From Myrica gale (taxonomy: Eukaryota > Streptophyta > Magnoliopsida > Fagales > Myricaceae): a DNA stretch of 64,000 nucleotides. The stretch is taken from positions 2,051,001-2,115,000 of the forward strand of contig OZ005610.1 in assembly GCA_963930655.1 (NCBI GenBank). The letters run 5' to 3'. Under the pieces are notes generated by a model that had not been told where the DNA came from, did no database searches, and saw nothing but the letters and a program-made list of their open reading frames with translations. Shown piece by piece: positions 30,901-44,551 of the stretch; the stretch's first letter is position 1; every line of letters begins with the position of its first letter. A program made the translations under genes and the position numbers.

Positions 30901-33900
30901 TTTGGGAATGTTGCCGTGCTTAGTCAGGTAGTTTTTATTTGTCTCAAGATTAAGTCTACCTGCATGCATCTGGCCTCATTTATGAAAAGAATTTGTGGCT
31001 GCATTAAGTAACAAGACAAGCTCGTTTCACCCCATGAATGGCAGAATAACAATAACACCAAAAGCTGCTCATAGCACCCAACGCTTCACTTATCGAAGCA
31101 CAGCACAGCCCACCGACAAAGTTGGTAGACTTCAACTATGCACTAGAACAATCATCCAAAGACTAAGATTCTGCCTTATTTTTACAATCATTTAATCAAT
31201 CTCATTTTGCACAGAGAAGTCTTCTGTTGGAACATTGTGCTGATTGCCTTCCAATGTTTCAGCAAAATAAGCAGATCTTGATTGATGCTGTTGTCCACGC
31301 TGTAAATGAGGACTATGTTGAGATGGCAAATGATTTCACCAGGCTTGGCTTCCTGGTTCCTGGGACTGATGTCTCTCCCATAATTCCAGCTCTAGAAGCA
31401 ATTTGGCAGAACTCTGCTGGAAAAGGACTCTCTGATTTTAATTTTAGAAGTGTTACTGGTAATCCTCCCCTCTCCCTCCATCTCTTTGGCTGTAAATGTT
31501 GTCTCGTTGGAAGATTTGTAAGTTTAAATTCCTAGTGCTTGATCAAAGAATGATAGGGAGTGGAAAAGTCTTATACAAGACTTCTTGTTCTATTGTACTT
31601 GTCAATGATGCACTTTTGCTCGGGGAGTTTGTAATCTCTCTACCCTAGTTTACATAATTGAAAAGTGTTTGTGAGTCGTTATGAAACACATTGTTTGACA
31701 TTGACTCTTCGATTTATCACCCTGTTTCGGGCAGGAAATAGTAGCACAAATGTGTTTGATGTCATGTTTCTCTCAGTATAAAAATATTTCACTGCCTTTT
31801 CAGAATTCTGTTGAAAGATTTGAAAATTGTGCTCTTTGTTTCAATACCTTGCAATGATATTTTATAGCATGAAGCTTATCTATTTACCAGAAACTTTTTG
31901 TTGCATACTTCTTCATGCACGTGCTCTGTCTGCTGTAGGGAAATTCAATCAGTTGGTTTACAATTATCCCATCCGTATCCCGGAGAGGTTTTCGCTTGTC
32001 ATCCGTTCTTTATTGACTCAGGAGGGAATCTGTTTCACTTTAGAGCGAGACTTCAAATTTCTGGAGGTAAAGAGAGAGCTTTCTTGCTTTCCTTATTTTA
32101 TGAATCATATCTTCTTTTGAATTTCTGTAAGTCATATTTGAGAGGTTACGATATATTGGGAATGAACCTAGGACTCGCCATTACTACTGTAATCTTGAAT
32201 AGTCACTTGTTCCACCTTGTGGCTGACAAAAGAGAAAAAGAAGAAAAGCTCATCACCCATTGTTGGAATGTCTATTTTTTTTTCTTCATGTAATAGCTTA
32301 ATGGGCATAGCTTATATATGCTCCAAAACAACAGGGCAACAGAGTATCGGTCAACAATTTCTTATACCACCTCTTTCTTTCTTTTGTCCTTTTGGTGGGA
32401 GGTTGGGTGTTTGTAGTGGGGGTCCTCATCTTTCACTTTACGGTTTTTACACAGAACTCTGGCATCAGGCTTAGGAGTTATTTATTTATTTTTCTCTATT
32501 CAGACTTGGCAGGATAATAGAGTTCTGTGTAAGACTCAGGAGTTTATTTCTATTATCCCACTGGTCCTATGTCTTAGGTATTTATACATTGATTAGGTTG
32601 ACCAAACTATTTTAATCTGTAGTGCCGCTTGTGTTTCTTTGAATACGTTACACCTTCAGAAGTCTAATCATCAATGAGCTCTTGTTTGTCCTTGTCAATG
32701 TTGTCACCAACTGTAGCTTTGGGCCAGTTCAGGTTGCAAGTATATTTGTCTATAACATGTATGCACCTAGTCTAATGACGAGGGTTGTTTTAGTTTGTTT
32801 TTTTTGAAGACATCGATTGTGGTTGTGAAATTTGTAGCTATATTATGGCTGATTTCCATGCTGCAAGCTGTTATCTTCTCTACATGCAATGGTGCCTGCC
32901 TAAGTGTTATCATGCCTTCCTTTTTTTATGTCAAATTAGGTTGCCTATCCATATGTGGCAAAGCGCCTCCTGACAGACCCAAATCCTGCTCTGCGTGAGC
33001 GTCTTGTACAGGTTAGTTCATTGCTCTCTTAGACTTCACTGTGTTCAGGAGAGTCATGGTAACCAGTTTTGTCATATATCTTCTTAGAGCTAATTTGTAT
33101 GAAGTAGAATGTGTTTATATGCGAGTTCGATAAGTTCCTATTTTGCGAGCAAGTTAAAATATATTTACGGACGGTCTTTTTTCTTCTCGTCTTCATATTA
33201 GGCCATGTGGTAGTGACTATATATGGTTTCTTTTGGTAGTGCTCATGTACGTTTTTCAATATTTCAGTTAGCCTTGCAACTTGGGCAATTTCTTCAGTGC
33301 TGGTTTTTGATTATATCTGCTCCCTTGTTTTAGGTTCTATTCAAAGACGGTCTATTCCAGTGGAAACGGCTTGAAAACCTTATCGTTCTTGCTAAGGAAA
33401 ATGTTGCCAAGATGAGCAGCAACCCCGCGTTGCAAGTAAAGGCCAAGTCTGTACCTGTCATGATCACTTCTTTTCTGTCTTATTTCTGTGGGTGTGTTTG
33501 GGACCATTGATTCTGACTCTTCTTTATACAGGCAAGGTTCAAGAGACTGGCAATTTAAAAGAAAACTCGACCTCACGGATACCATCAAAGACGGAGCTCG
33601 CCTTTTCTTAATCGACGAAGGAATCCGCCGACAGCTTCTTCTTGCTTTGACTGAGGATTCAAAGCTTCACATCCAGGAGGTCTGTAGATCTGAAATTTAC
33701 TTTCATCCTTTCCCGTCACAATACTTTGGTTTACAAAGAGTGCTAAATTTCTCAATGCATGTCTTCTATAGCTCGTGGATGTTTATAGACTGCTTGAAAA
33801 CGAGATAGACGTGCCATCAGTAGCTGTGGAAGTAGTACGAGGTAACCTTTTCGAACTTTCCTGACAAATCAACTCGAATATCAACTTTTGATTTTCTCTG

Positions 33901-34003
33901 TTTGTTTGGCACTAAAAACTTTTTGCTGGGACTCGCAGACTTCCCAACTGTTTTCCGGGATCTCATGGTTTCCTGGAGTGAATCGGTATTAGCTGATAGG
34001 TAA
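27957..34003 (+). CDS. ABC1K3: plastid ABC1-like atypical kinase (ABC1K3-type)
   Basis: Member of the UbiB/ABC1 atypical kinases; plant plastoglobule members regulate prenylquinone metabolism and photoprotection. Fourteen exons: 27957-28280, 28652-28858, 29363-29452, 29555-29701, 30084-30248, 30511-30651, about 30748-30927, 31263-31458, 31939-32066, 32940-33011, 33334-33446, 33532-33679, 33772-33841, 33939-34003; 681 residues. The first ~85 residues are basic and Ser/Ala rich, like a transit peptide. Family motifs in order: GPSFIKAGQVLANRPD, the Ala-rich loop AAASLGQVYRA in place of the Gly loop, VAIKVQRP, HGDPHPGN and YVDFGN. The stretch LFKDGLFQWKRLENLI near residue 500 and the overall length favour ABC1K3 (AtABC1K3/RDE1), but other plastid ABC1Ks are possible. 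The exon 11 donor is GT after GCCAA, chosen because it alone keeps frame. The gene looks intact. Confidence 0.92.
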
Positions 34004-36333
34004 TTAAAGCTTTTCGCTAGCTGCATATACGAATCTCATTTCAGTCAGATGAGTATCATATTTTTCGATGCCATATTTACATGATTCTTTATTTTGGAAA
34101 AGCCTTTTGCTTCGAAGTTGTAACGGGAAAAACAAATCACGGCCTCTGTATAGAAACAAGTACTTGTTAATATACAAAAATTCACCAGCTGCATAAAATT
34201 ATCGTACCGTTGCAAACAAACAGCGCGGTGGAGGGAAGGGAAGGGATCCGGCAACCCACCCTCTACCATCTCTCTCTGGACGTTGAGCTCTTTTTTTTTT
34301 CAATATTTTTCTTAGACGACGTTTGGATAGCAACTATATTCAACTTTTTTAGAAAAAAAATATTCAACAAAACATCAAAATCTCAACAACTTTTCATACT
34401 AATTTCAATATTTTTTTATTAAAAAATTACTAGTCGAATATTCTTTCTCCTTATTTTTTAACAACTATATTATTTTTAAATTTTTAAAAATTCATCAAAA
34501 TATTCTCTTCTTACTTTTTTTTAATAAACTAATAAAAATTATTTTATAATAAATTATTTTTTAACTTTTCATCAATTTTTTGCAAACTCTCATAAGTTGA
34601 AATTCAAAAATTTATCTTACACATTTAATATTCTTAAAATTTTACCTTAGATTTGAAAATAAGTATATAATAAAATATTCACTTTAAAATAGAGATTTTA
34701 TTTTGGCAAAGTCGAAGTTATGCTTTACCAAAAATAAAACGCTCGAGCTTTCTTGAGATAGCGAACAAAAATGAGTAAAAAATAGTATAAACTACCTCTA
34801 AGCCAATTTTCCTAATCCTAATGGCCAAATCAACATCAATTCTGCAACTCCAGATGAAAACAAGTGCAAGTTTTCAAACTTTTTCATTGAGAATACCATT
34901 TCGAGTTTTTTTTTTAAATTTTAAAAATGATCTAACACTAACAAATAACTATATCCTATATAATATATTTTAAACATATAACTACAATAAAAACAAATGG
35001 CTGTATTACTTAGGAACTTTTTATATCCGATCAATTGGACCGTACTTATTCTGCATCATTTACGTGGTTTTTGAGTTTTAAAATTTTGGAGTGTTTGAAT
35101 TTAATGAAAAATTAAAGAAAAAATAAATCTAAATAAATAATTTTTTTATAACACCATTTTTTTTCTTGCGCGTATAATGATGTTGTTTGAGTGTGAAAAT
35201 TTTGGATATTAGGATTTGTGAAATATTATTGTTTGTTAAAAAGTAAAGAAAGAGAGGATTTTTAATAAATATTATAATAATAAAAAATTATATGATAAAT
35301 TTTTTAATATTAACCCTAAATAATTAGACTTTAGGGTTTAAATTCATATATTGAATATGCAATTACTATTTGCACTCAGAATTTCTTTCGTGTAAGCGGT
35401 GCCCGCCTCTGTAGTTTTGCCTACAATCAAAACTACTCATTATAAATGGTCCCTTGAAAAAAAATAGGAAAAAACTTTAAAGCAGAACGAAAAGAAAGAG
35501 ATTGAGAGAGAGAGAGAGAAGAGGAACCGGGGAAGAAGAGTCTAGCTCAATTGCTTGTCATTACCGCTCCACCTAATTAAGCTCTAGTCGCTTCCCTTGT
35601 CCGCGGCTTCCTAAGAAGTAGAAACCCTAGGTATTTTATGAAGTTCCTTGTTACTAGTTTCTAAAATTCTGGGGCGGAATAGTTTTGTTGGAAAATTTTC
35701 TGCTTCTCTTGTGGTCATTGCTTCGCAGAGAACCCACGAAACCATCTAAATTAGTTTGTGCAATCTCCGCCATAGTTGTCTGCTCTTCGTTTGTTTTATG
35801 AGGAAAATGGGGGAAAGATAAGGAAAGATCGGAAGTTTTAGTTCTACGTTAGATTTTTGTTTTCTTCCCCCAGTGCCGTTTTTTTCGACGAACTCGAGTT
35901 ATTTGCTGGTTTAGGCGCAGTTCCGTGCTGTTATATTTTAAACTTTTATTTCACATAATTAACGCCGTGATTTTCGTTATTCATTCTAATGGTGCTATGC
36001 AGATGAAAGGATGTCACAGCAGCGTTACTAATGAACTAAAAGTTTTTGTGAATACTACGAACAACACATTCTGGCGATCAACAATCGATTCAAGTTATCG
36101 TTTTTATCATTCATGTGCATATTGAATTGAGGTTGTATTAGCTGGGACTATAGTTTAGTGAACTTCGCTGAGGTTTTGCTTCGCCAATGACATCATTAAA
36201 TTACTGATTCTTTGATGTCCTACATTTTCGAGGTACGAAGGTCATTGCATTTGAGGTTGCTTCGGTTCATTATGCATGTGTAGATTGTATGTCTCTTTCA
36301 TCTCTGTATTTATCTCTCTCCTTCTCTAGGGCC
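34004..36333. other. AT-rich spacer and HBS1 5'-UTR
   Basis: From about 34310 to 35340 the sequence is strongly AT-rich and contains pieces that resemble Tourist ends (GACGTTTGGATAG near 34318; ATGTTGTTTGAGTGTG near 35180), too worn to delimit. From about 35470 it becomes a transcribed leader: GA-rich 5'-UTR, a donor AACCCTAG/GTATTT at 35631 and an acceptor CTTCTCTAG at 36329, giving a 5'-UTR intron 35631-36329 for the downstream GTPase gene. Confidence 0.6.
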
Positions 36334-39300
36334 ATGCCTCGTAAAGTAAACTACGGAGTTGATTATGATGAAGACTACGGAGTTGATTATGATGATGACT
36401 ACGGCGACTATGAAGATTATGATTTAGATGTAGAAGATAATGGTCAGTAACCTTATTTACTCAAAGCTCTTTCGTAATTGATTTAGGTGCATCTTTTCCT
36501 TTTGTCTCCTTTTTTGGTTGCTCCTATTACCTGTTATCAAGCCCATTGTCGATGTTAGACGGTAGGTACTTGGTAAGGTGATTAAAAATTTTCAGTCCTT
36601 CATGTAGGTGAGTTGGGAACCAGATCAATTTTGCTCACTCTGCATGATGTTTAACATGTTCTCAGCTATTCTTCCACTTGCTTTTTGCCTTATTTGGTAA
36701 AATGCTTTCCGTTGTGCCTTCTAAAACAAAAGAAGAAGAAAAAAATGCAGATAGTTGCACAGATACACATATAGATGCAAATCCAACTCTTGCATAAAAA
36801 ATTCCACATTAAGAAAGATAATGTAGGGTGGTTCTGATTGTTATCTTGTAAAGTTGTGGTTTACATTTCGTGTTCTTGATTAAAAATAAAGCTCTCAGAT
36901 ATGTGGACCTTTCCGTTGATATACAACATTGTCATTATACCATCCCCTGATGTTTATTTTATTTATCAGGCAAAGTACCTCAGTCAAACCAAGAAGCTAT
37001 TGAGCGTGTCCTTTGGCGATGCTCCATTTGCACGTATGATAATGATGAGAGTTTGACGGCATGTGATATTTGTGGGGTTCTTTGTAATCCTTTGACAACT
37101 GCTCGCACCAAGAGTGACAAGACAACAGGTATTTAATTTCATCTTGTTATCCGGTAACTTATATCATCCTTTATTGTGGGAACTAAGCTTCTGAATTTAC
37201 CTGGGCTGATATCTACTTTGTGTTGTGGGGACCCTCCTCTCTTTTGTCCCTGCTCTTTTGGAAATTTGAAATGCATCTGTTGGGTCTGGTTTTGGGCTAG
37301 ACCTCCCACTCCCATTGAACTCAATTTTGTGTTTTTCTTGCAAACACCTTGTATCAATCTTGGTACCTTCCTTATTCTAGTGTCCTTGTGAGATTTTCTT
37401 TCAAGTTTGTTCTTTCATAGAATAGATCTCTTTCATGCAGTTGAGGGCATGTGCAAAGATTCTGGAGCATCCAAAATGGCCAAGTCTCTATTTGCATCAT
37501 TGCCGCAACAGATACCCAAAAAGGCTGTACCTTTTCAAAAGCTGAATGATGTGTTTGTGAAGGAGGGCAATAACTCCCACAAGCATATGAATATCCAAGG
37601 ACAATTTCATGAATTCCATAAGGCTTATAATACTCATAGCCATCACCATCTTAATATAGGTCCACACATGTTCCGAAACAGGATTCATACCTATAAAATT
37701 AAAGTAGTTGATAATACTTTCTGTCCATCGGTACTTCGTCTTATTTAAAAAATATGTAGTCTCTCCAGAAACACATGGTACAATATTCTAACATTATGTA
37801 TGTTGGTGATGCAGCCCCTTTCAAGTTTGATGTTCCATCTCCTGATGATTTGGTTACTAATGGATTGCGCTCCAAAAAGGGTTCAAAAGGTATCCGGTTG
37901 TGGTTGCAAATGAATGTCTCTAATGGTGCAGTTAGAAAAGAAAAAACCCCCTCCTGATAAGATGTATGGTTACAGAAAGAGCTTAGAACACTGCATATTT
38001 ACCTGCAATGATAAAGAAATTTCAAAAGCCTTGTTATTGGTTCCCTTTTCTGTGTGGAATTCTGTTGAGGCAAAATTACAAGAAACTCATTTCCTTGCTA
38101 TGTTAGAAGTATCCTCCTTTCCCATACTGGAGATTAATTTGTGAGAAGTTTTTTTAAAGAAAGTGGGTGAAGTCACCAGTTTAAAACCTACTTTCCTTTC
38201 CGTTGGCAATGATGCATTGCAGTTTGTTATCATATTTCTTTTGGCAAGTTGATCTGCTTTGAATTGAATTCTAGAAACCGGAGGACGATTATTCACTCGA
38301 AGAGTCCACCCTAAGCCCTAAACCAGAAGCTACAAAGCTTTTTGTTTTATATTTCCCTTGGAAAATATAACTCATGCACATATACGGGATAGAATCTGTG
38401 GCCTCATTTTCCTCCTGTTTCTTAAATTGGGGGAGATGCCAATGGATTCAAAGACCATGGGGAATAAGATCTAGCTATTGTCTATGGAAGAGTTGTAAAG
38501 CAACGTAATTGCTCTTTGTTTACTGTTTTGCATTATGTGGGCAATTGCTTGGTTAAGATAAGTGGGCCTGCGTACCTCATCTGTATTCAAGTTGTTGAGT
38601 ACAGATATCTTATTGTGGCGAACAGATGGTAAAATTACTACAAAATAGAGCACGTGTGGCCTTTGCATGGTTTGAATTGGTTTGGTTCTTTACTAATGGC
38701 CAATTGGTTTATTTGGGGCCAAAAATTGGCCCCTTACTGGCTGATTCTGGACCGAGACCAAACTGCGTGACCCAAGCTATGTTGCCTCCAGTTGCATACT
38801 GTATCTTATTTTGCCTATTAAGCATTTTTGCAATCCTCTTTTTTTCTACGAAGTAACTGGCTAGATTGATAGAATTGTTCTTTAGAAACACCTTATAGCA
38901 TCTATTTTTTTCTTGCAGTCAACCCTACTGACTCGAAATCTTCAAGAGTTATCTCGAGCATCCGTGAGAAGAATGGTGTAGTTAGTATAAAATCAAGTGC
39001 TGAGAGTTCAGACCCTTCATCTTCATCGGTGCCAAAAGGTGTACATTCTAGCGGGGACGAGGGCAACTATCCAAAGAAGGGTAGAGGCAACAAGGCGGCG
39101 AGTGATGAAGGCTCTGTTAGCTCACCTGCACTGAATCTGAAAGGCAGACATGATAGCATAGATGAGAGCAGTAGTTGTTCGACGAGTGGGAGCAACCTAC
39201 AAAGCATCACAAATAGTTTGAACAAAATGGGTTTGGATGTTGGATCTGGGTCTTCAAATAATGTTCATAGCAGAGTGACTCGTTCAAATGCAGAGTATAA

Positions 39301-41910
39301 GACTGAAAAGTGGATGCTTCCTGACCAAGCTGAAGATACGTTGACTCAACTGAATCTTGCGATTGTAAGTCGACCATTAATCCTAGTCTTATGATCCTGG
39401 AAATCCAGCCATTTAACTGTAGTTGATATATATTCTAAACATATTGGTGATGTCATTTCATTCAATCTGTCGTTATAGGTCGGTCACGTTGATTCTGGAA
39501 AATCCACTCTCTCCGGTAGACTACTACACCTTTTGGGGCGAATATCCCAAAAAGAGATGCACAAATATGAAAAGGAGTCTAAGTTACAGGTACTACCACC
39601 AGTACTATTTGTTTGTGGAGCTTTAAAGGCCTGATGTTGTATTCATACGGTGTCTGTATTGCGAACAGGGAAAGGGGTCCTTTGCTTATGCTTGGGCATT
39701 GGATGAGAGTGCTGAAGAAAGGGAAAGGGGAATAACCATGACAGTTGCTGTTGCTTATTTTGATTCCACCAAGTATCATGTTGTTGTGCTTGACTCACCA
39801 GGCCATAAGGATTTTGTTCCAAATATGATATCTGGGGCAACACAAGCTGATGCTGCGATTCTTGTCATAGATGCCTCAGTTGGTTCATTCGAAGCCGGGA
39901 TGGACAGTGTGAAGGGCCAAACACGGGAGCATGCACAACTTATCCGAAGTTTTGGTGTTGATCAAGTTATAGTTGCTGTTAACAAAATGGATGCTGTGGA
40001 TTACTCAAAGGAACGATTTGATTTGATTAAACAACAACTTGGCATGTTTCTTCGTTCTTGTGGTTTTAGAGATTCTTCTATCTTATGGATCCCTTTGAGT
40101 GCCAAGGAGAATCAAAATTTGGTGGCGGCTCCTTCTGATGTTCGTCTGCTGTCCTGGTGAGTTTCCTTTCGTCCATAAACTCCTTGTCGTAAATCTTTTT
40201 GCTCTTCTAGGTTTTCATCTTTTATATCGGTGATACCTTTTCAGACCATTGGGAAGTAGACTCTGAGCTTTAGACAGTATTCATTTCTAGGAAAGATATG
40301 GTATCGGTATTTCCTTTCATCCATAAATTCATTTTGCTACATGCCATGTGTCCCAATCAGTTGAGTAAATGGAAAAGATCACTGAAAGAAAAGAGATAAA
40401 AGTGAGGGAACTTCCATGGGATGAAAATTGGAAGCCGGTCTACAGTAAAATGTTTGATGACTTCCTTTGGGTTAATCAATTACGCCTCTGGTTTTCAATA
40501 AAATCTAGCAAATTAGAAATGAGATAGTAGAGCACAGTCATTGATATAAAATACGTTTTTTAACACGACCTGTTTTGGTGTTATTAAATGGTCATGTTGT
40601 ACAGTAGCTTTCGCTGTTGCCATCATGAATAATATCTTATACAAACTTGAATTATGTGTAACTGATATTGCAAATATTGAAGATTAAGCAAAGCATTGGA
40701 ATGCAGGTGTCAAGGACCTTATTTGCTGGATGCAATTGATTCCCTCCAACCTCCCACGAGAGATTTTTCAAAGCCTCTACTTATGCCTATATGTGATGTT
40801 ATTAAGTTGTCCTCATTAGGGCAGGTGTCTGCCTTTGGAAAACTAGAAGCTGGAGCTCTTCGGAATGGGTCAAAGGTATGCATTGGGTAGTATTTGAAAT
40901 TGACACTGATCATTTCATCCTGCAGCATGTAGTGTAAGAAGAATGATTTCACCAACATTGATTATGTAGATCACCTACTAGAACTTATGGCCTAAGAAAT
41001 TGTCAGTGACGACAGTACATGCATGGACAATCTGGGATTCAGATGCATGCTTTGTATGTCACTGACAAAGGTCGGTGGTTTTAGGTTGAAAGGATCTGGT
41101 TGCATGTGGGGGCATACCGTGTAATTGATTTTCTTCAGGGTCCTTTCTTTTCCTAGTTCTATGGCTAGTACTCTAATGTGGGTATAATTGTAGGTTCTAG
41201 TTATGCCATCAGGAAATGTGGGTTCAGTACGGTCCTTGGAACGTGATTCTCAAGCTTGTGCATATGCAAGAGCAGGAGACAATGTGGCTGTCAGCCTGCA
41301 GGGCATTGATGTGAGCCATGTGATGGCTGGGGGTGTGCTATGTCACCCTGATTTTCCCATTGCCGTTGCAAAACGTTTGGAACTGAAAGTCCTTGTTTTG
41401 GATGTTACAATTCCAATTTTAATCGGCTCCCAGGTGTGCTTTTCTGTTATATTTATGTAGTTCTCTTTCCAATATGTTGCTCCTCTATGGGAAATAAACA
41501 TAATCGTTTGAGTGGAATGACCAGGTGGAATTTCACGTACACCACGCAAAGGAAGCTGCAAGAGTGGTCAGGATATTGTCCTTACTTGATCCGAAAACTG
41601 GCAAGGTGGCAAAGAAGGCACCTCGCTGTCTTACTGCGAAGCAGACTGCAGTTCTTGAGGTAAATAACGATGATTAAAATTATGCTGTCACTCTAATGGT
41701 CAGTTGGTCGAAGGCCCGTGTGGATAGTGGCTACAAACTTTGTTTCAACCTCCGTATATTTTTTCTTTCGAATTTCAGGTGGCTTTGCATGGACCAGTCT
41801 GTGTGGAAGAGTTTTCAAGATGTAGAGCTCTTGGGAGGGTGTTTCTACGAGCATTAGGGAGAACAATTGCCGTTGGGGTTGTGACCCGATTAATTGAGGA
41901 GCAGGATTAG
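36334..41910 (+). CDS. HBS1: HBS1/SKI7-type translational GTPase with RanBP2 zinc finger
   Basis: HBS1 is an eRF3/EF-1A-like GTPase that, with Pelota/DOM34, splits stalled ribosomes in mRNA surveillance. Eleven exons: 36334-36442, 36970-37128, 37441-37659, 37815-37889, 38919-39364, 39479-39589, 39669-40156, 40707-40875, 41194-41433, 41525-41659, 41779-41910; 760 residues. The N-terminus is an acidic Tyr/Asp repeat ([15 protein letters not shown]), then a RanBP2-type zinc finger ([20 protein letters not shown]), then a long Ser-rich linker. G motifs: [17 protein letters not shown] and SAK. EF-Tu domains 2 and 3 follow, ending VTRLIEEQD. Plant HBS1 and SKI7 come from one alternatively spliced gene; here the linker exons 37441-37889 and the 1-kb intron 37890-38918 are the likely place for that choice. 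The start at 36334 follows a 5'-UTR intron. It looks intact. Confidence 0.93.
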
Positions 41911-42995
41911 TTGGTCCTGGCACAAGAGATTCATGAAAATGTTGAGATCACCACCCGATATACGTTGAATAACTTTTCCAGCAATTTTCTTTTTTTTTTC
42001 CCCTTATTTATCTTCCTCTAGAGGTCAGAACTGTTCAATAGTCGCGGTGTGGAAACCTGGTGACAAAAAGCTACCGATGGGCTCATGAGTTCTCTATCGA
42101 TTCAATGTAAGCGGAAGTGTGTTTTTGTAATGTCGATTTATACAAGAAGAAAGGCATAGGTCGAATGTACGTGTATTTTTCTAATTTTAAATGATTCTTT
42201 CGTGCAATTTTCTCCCTTCAGTTCCGGAAGAAAGAAAAAGAATTTCTCCTTTCTTTGTCGCATATGATTGTTTGGCATATACGACGTTCTTTCATTCTAT
42301 TTTATTTGTGGATTAGAGAAGTTCATTACGTGAGGGCATGATATTAGAAACGTGTCCTTTTCAGCCGTTGGTCAGCGAGACCTTTATTTCTTGATTATCC
42401 ATGAGGAGGGAGGGAGGGGAGGGGAGGGGAGCCATTAGCAGTCCGTTTTGGGATAAAATTTTGAATAACGGATTTGACTTTGGGCAAAGCGTACATACGG
42501 AATAGCAAGTGTCTGTAGTTGGGGACACGTGCATCATGCATGCGAGCATGCAGGTGTGAGTCTTCTTTTATTTTCTTCTCTTTCTCTAAAAGAACCGTAA
42601 AGGATGCGATTTACCCTTTGACGAAACAAATTTTAAGTTAACGACTTCCGCTCCCTTCTCCGATGCTGATGTAATTTCCCATCAGAACTACTATTATAAT
42701 TTATAAAAAAAATAAAAAAGGATATTACGAGAGCAACACACCCCTCCAAGAACTGTCTTGTAATTGGGGTCATTTTCCAGTAAATTTGTGCGATATTTAA
42801 ATATATTAAATACCGTTTGTTTTTATTTAATTTTAAAAAACTCAATAATTTTTTTTTATTTTATAAAGTCTAGAACGAGCCACCAGCCGTGTCACGGTCA
42901 CGGACGATGAAGGGAAAGTTGGAAACGTTTCACATAACGTGAAAGCAATATGAACGGACAAATTAGAAAAGGATTTTAGAAGATGGGAATAAAAT

Positions 42996-43028
<33 letters not shown>

Positions 43029-44551
43029 TTCAAGTGGAATAATAATATAAATATCTTTCAGTCAATGTGAAGGGCATTTACGACAATGAGCGCGTACTTC
43101 ACCTCTTTTTAACCTTCATTTGTGAAAGAAAAAGGTCAGAGGGAGAGAGACCCTACCTGCTACTACTCCTGGAAGTCTGAATTTGACCTCCCCAATCGCC
43201 AACACAAACTGAAGAGACCAAACTCTCTCTCTCTGTCTCCTCCTCTATTAGGCCCTATCTCTATATGTGTTTTGTCATTTCCTGTCCATAATCACCCTAT
43301 ATAAGGTGAGTCCTATTTGATTTCTATGTTATTCATCACTAGCATGCCTCAGTTTGTGTTCGTTTTCTGTATAATCGAAAATTGGTCGTCTCTATTTTAG
43401 TTGATTTACTGGGTCTCCGACGATTTTACTGGATGCCCGTGAGTGTGGATTGGCATTTCTAAGTTTCCCTTTTGATTTTAGTTCGATTTTCTTTACTTTC
43501 TGGAATGGTTTTGTTGGATGCCCATGTTTTCAGATTGTTTTTCTTTTTTTCTTTTTTGTCCTGAAATTTTGTTTCATTCACAATGTCGACAACTCTTAGT
43601 TGTTAATTGGTTTGGGCCTACGGCTTTGATAAATTCATCGCATACATATGATCCTGGATTGGTTCAATCTTTTCTCGCTTATGGCCGATGGATCATTTTT
43701 TTTTCTTCTTCCTGTGAAGTAATTTTATATTGATTACTCTATCAGCCTAGTGTTTGTCTCATAGCGGTTCATATAGGTTAATCCTAAGACTAGGCTTTTA
43801 ATTTTATGCATGTCTTATCGTATCCTTACTCTACTGACAAAATCTGGTTTCTTGAATTTTGACTCGATTGATTTCAAATGATATGGTGATTGCTCTATTT
43901 CTCAAGGTGATCAGAATTATTCAGACAAGATGGGTGACCTAAATTTTCTATAAAAAATCTGATTTTAACCTTTTTTTCTTAAACCAAGTTGGCTATGAGA
44001 TTCTGGCAAATAAATTTTCCTCTTTTAAACTACTGCCCATTTCAAGTTCTGTTTGCTCAAAATAATAGAAATCGAGGCAATGACATGACCTCCTTTCGAC
44101 TGCTGAAGAGAACTCTAAAAAAGAAAGGGAAATGAATTTTGAATCTTATTTTATGTTGTTTGCTTTCCAGAAAGTGAAAAGGTTTTCCAGTGTAGGAGGC
44201 TTAGTTCATATTTTTTGTTATTTTTTATTTTTATATATTAATAACGTGTTAATACTATCTGCCAACATTAAAGGTCCTATTCCTTTGATGCAAGCGCTTG
44301 AATCAACACCCCCAAAAAAAAAACATTTAAGTGCAGCTAACATTTTCAAGTAAGTTGCCACTTCGGTTCATGTCTTCCACTTTTTTCCCCCAGTTTCACC
44401 CAACATCTAATTACTGTTTGTTTTATTATGCAGATTTGTCTGATATCATGTTGGTACTTCCATAAAGTTTTTCATCTAATCAACAACTTTTATCGGAGGA
44501 AAGTGAGCTGCATGCCATCTGCTTTTACATTTCCAAGTCAGTAGTCTCTTC
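41911..44551. other. spacer and 5'-UTR of the DUF1644 gene
   Basis: No gene in 41911-43100 apart from the HBS1 3'-UTR. An AT dinucleotide microsatellite lies at about 42995-43027. From about 43125 a CT-rich leader (CTCTCTCTCTGTCTCCTCC at 43225) looks transcribed. A donor ATAAG/GTGAGT at 43306 and acceptor TTATTATGCAG at 44433 define a probable 1.1-kb 5'-UTR intron of the next gene. Confidence 0.55.

Noticed and set aside
34310-35340. Complete MITEs in the AT-rich tract
   Set aside because: Only isolated terminus-like motifs are visible; no pair of ends with a target duplication could be matched.
38626-38856. Open frame within the 1-kb HBS1 intron as a possible exon
   Set aside because: No matching splice sites in phase were found and the composition looks like random intron sequence, though an alternative exon elsewhere in this intron is not excluded.
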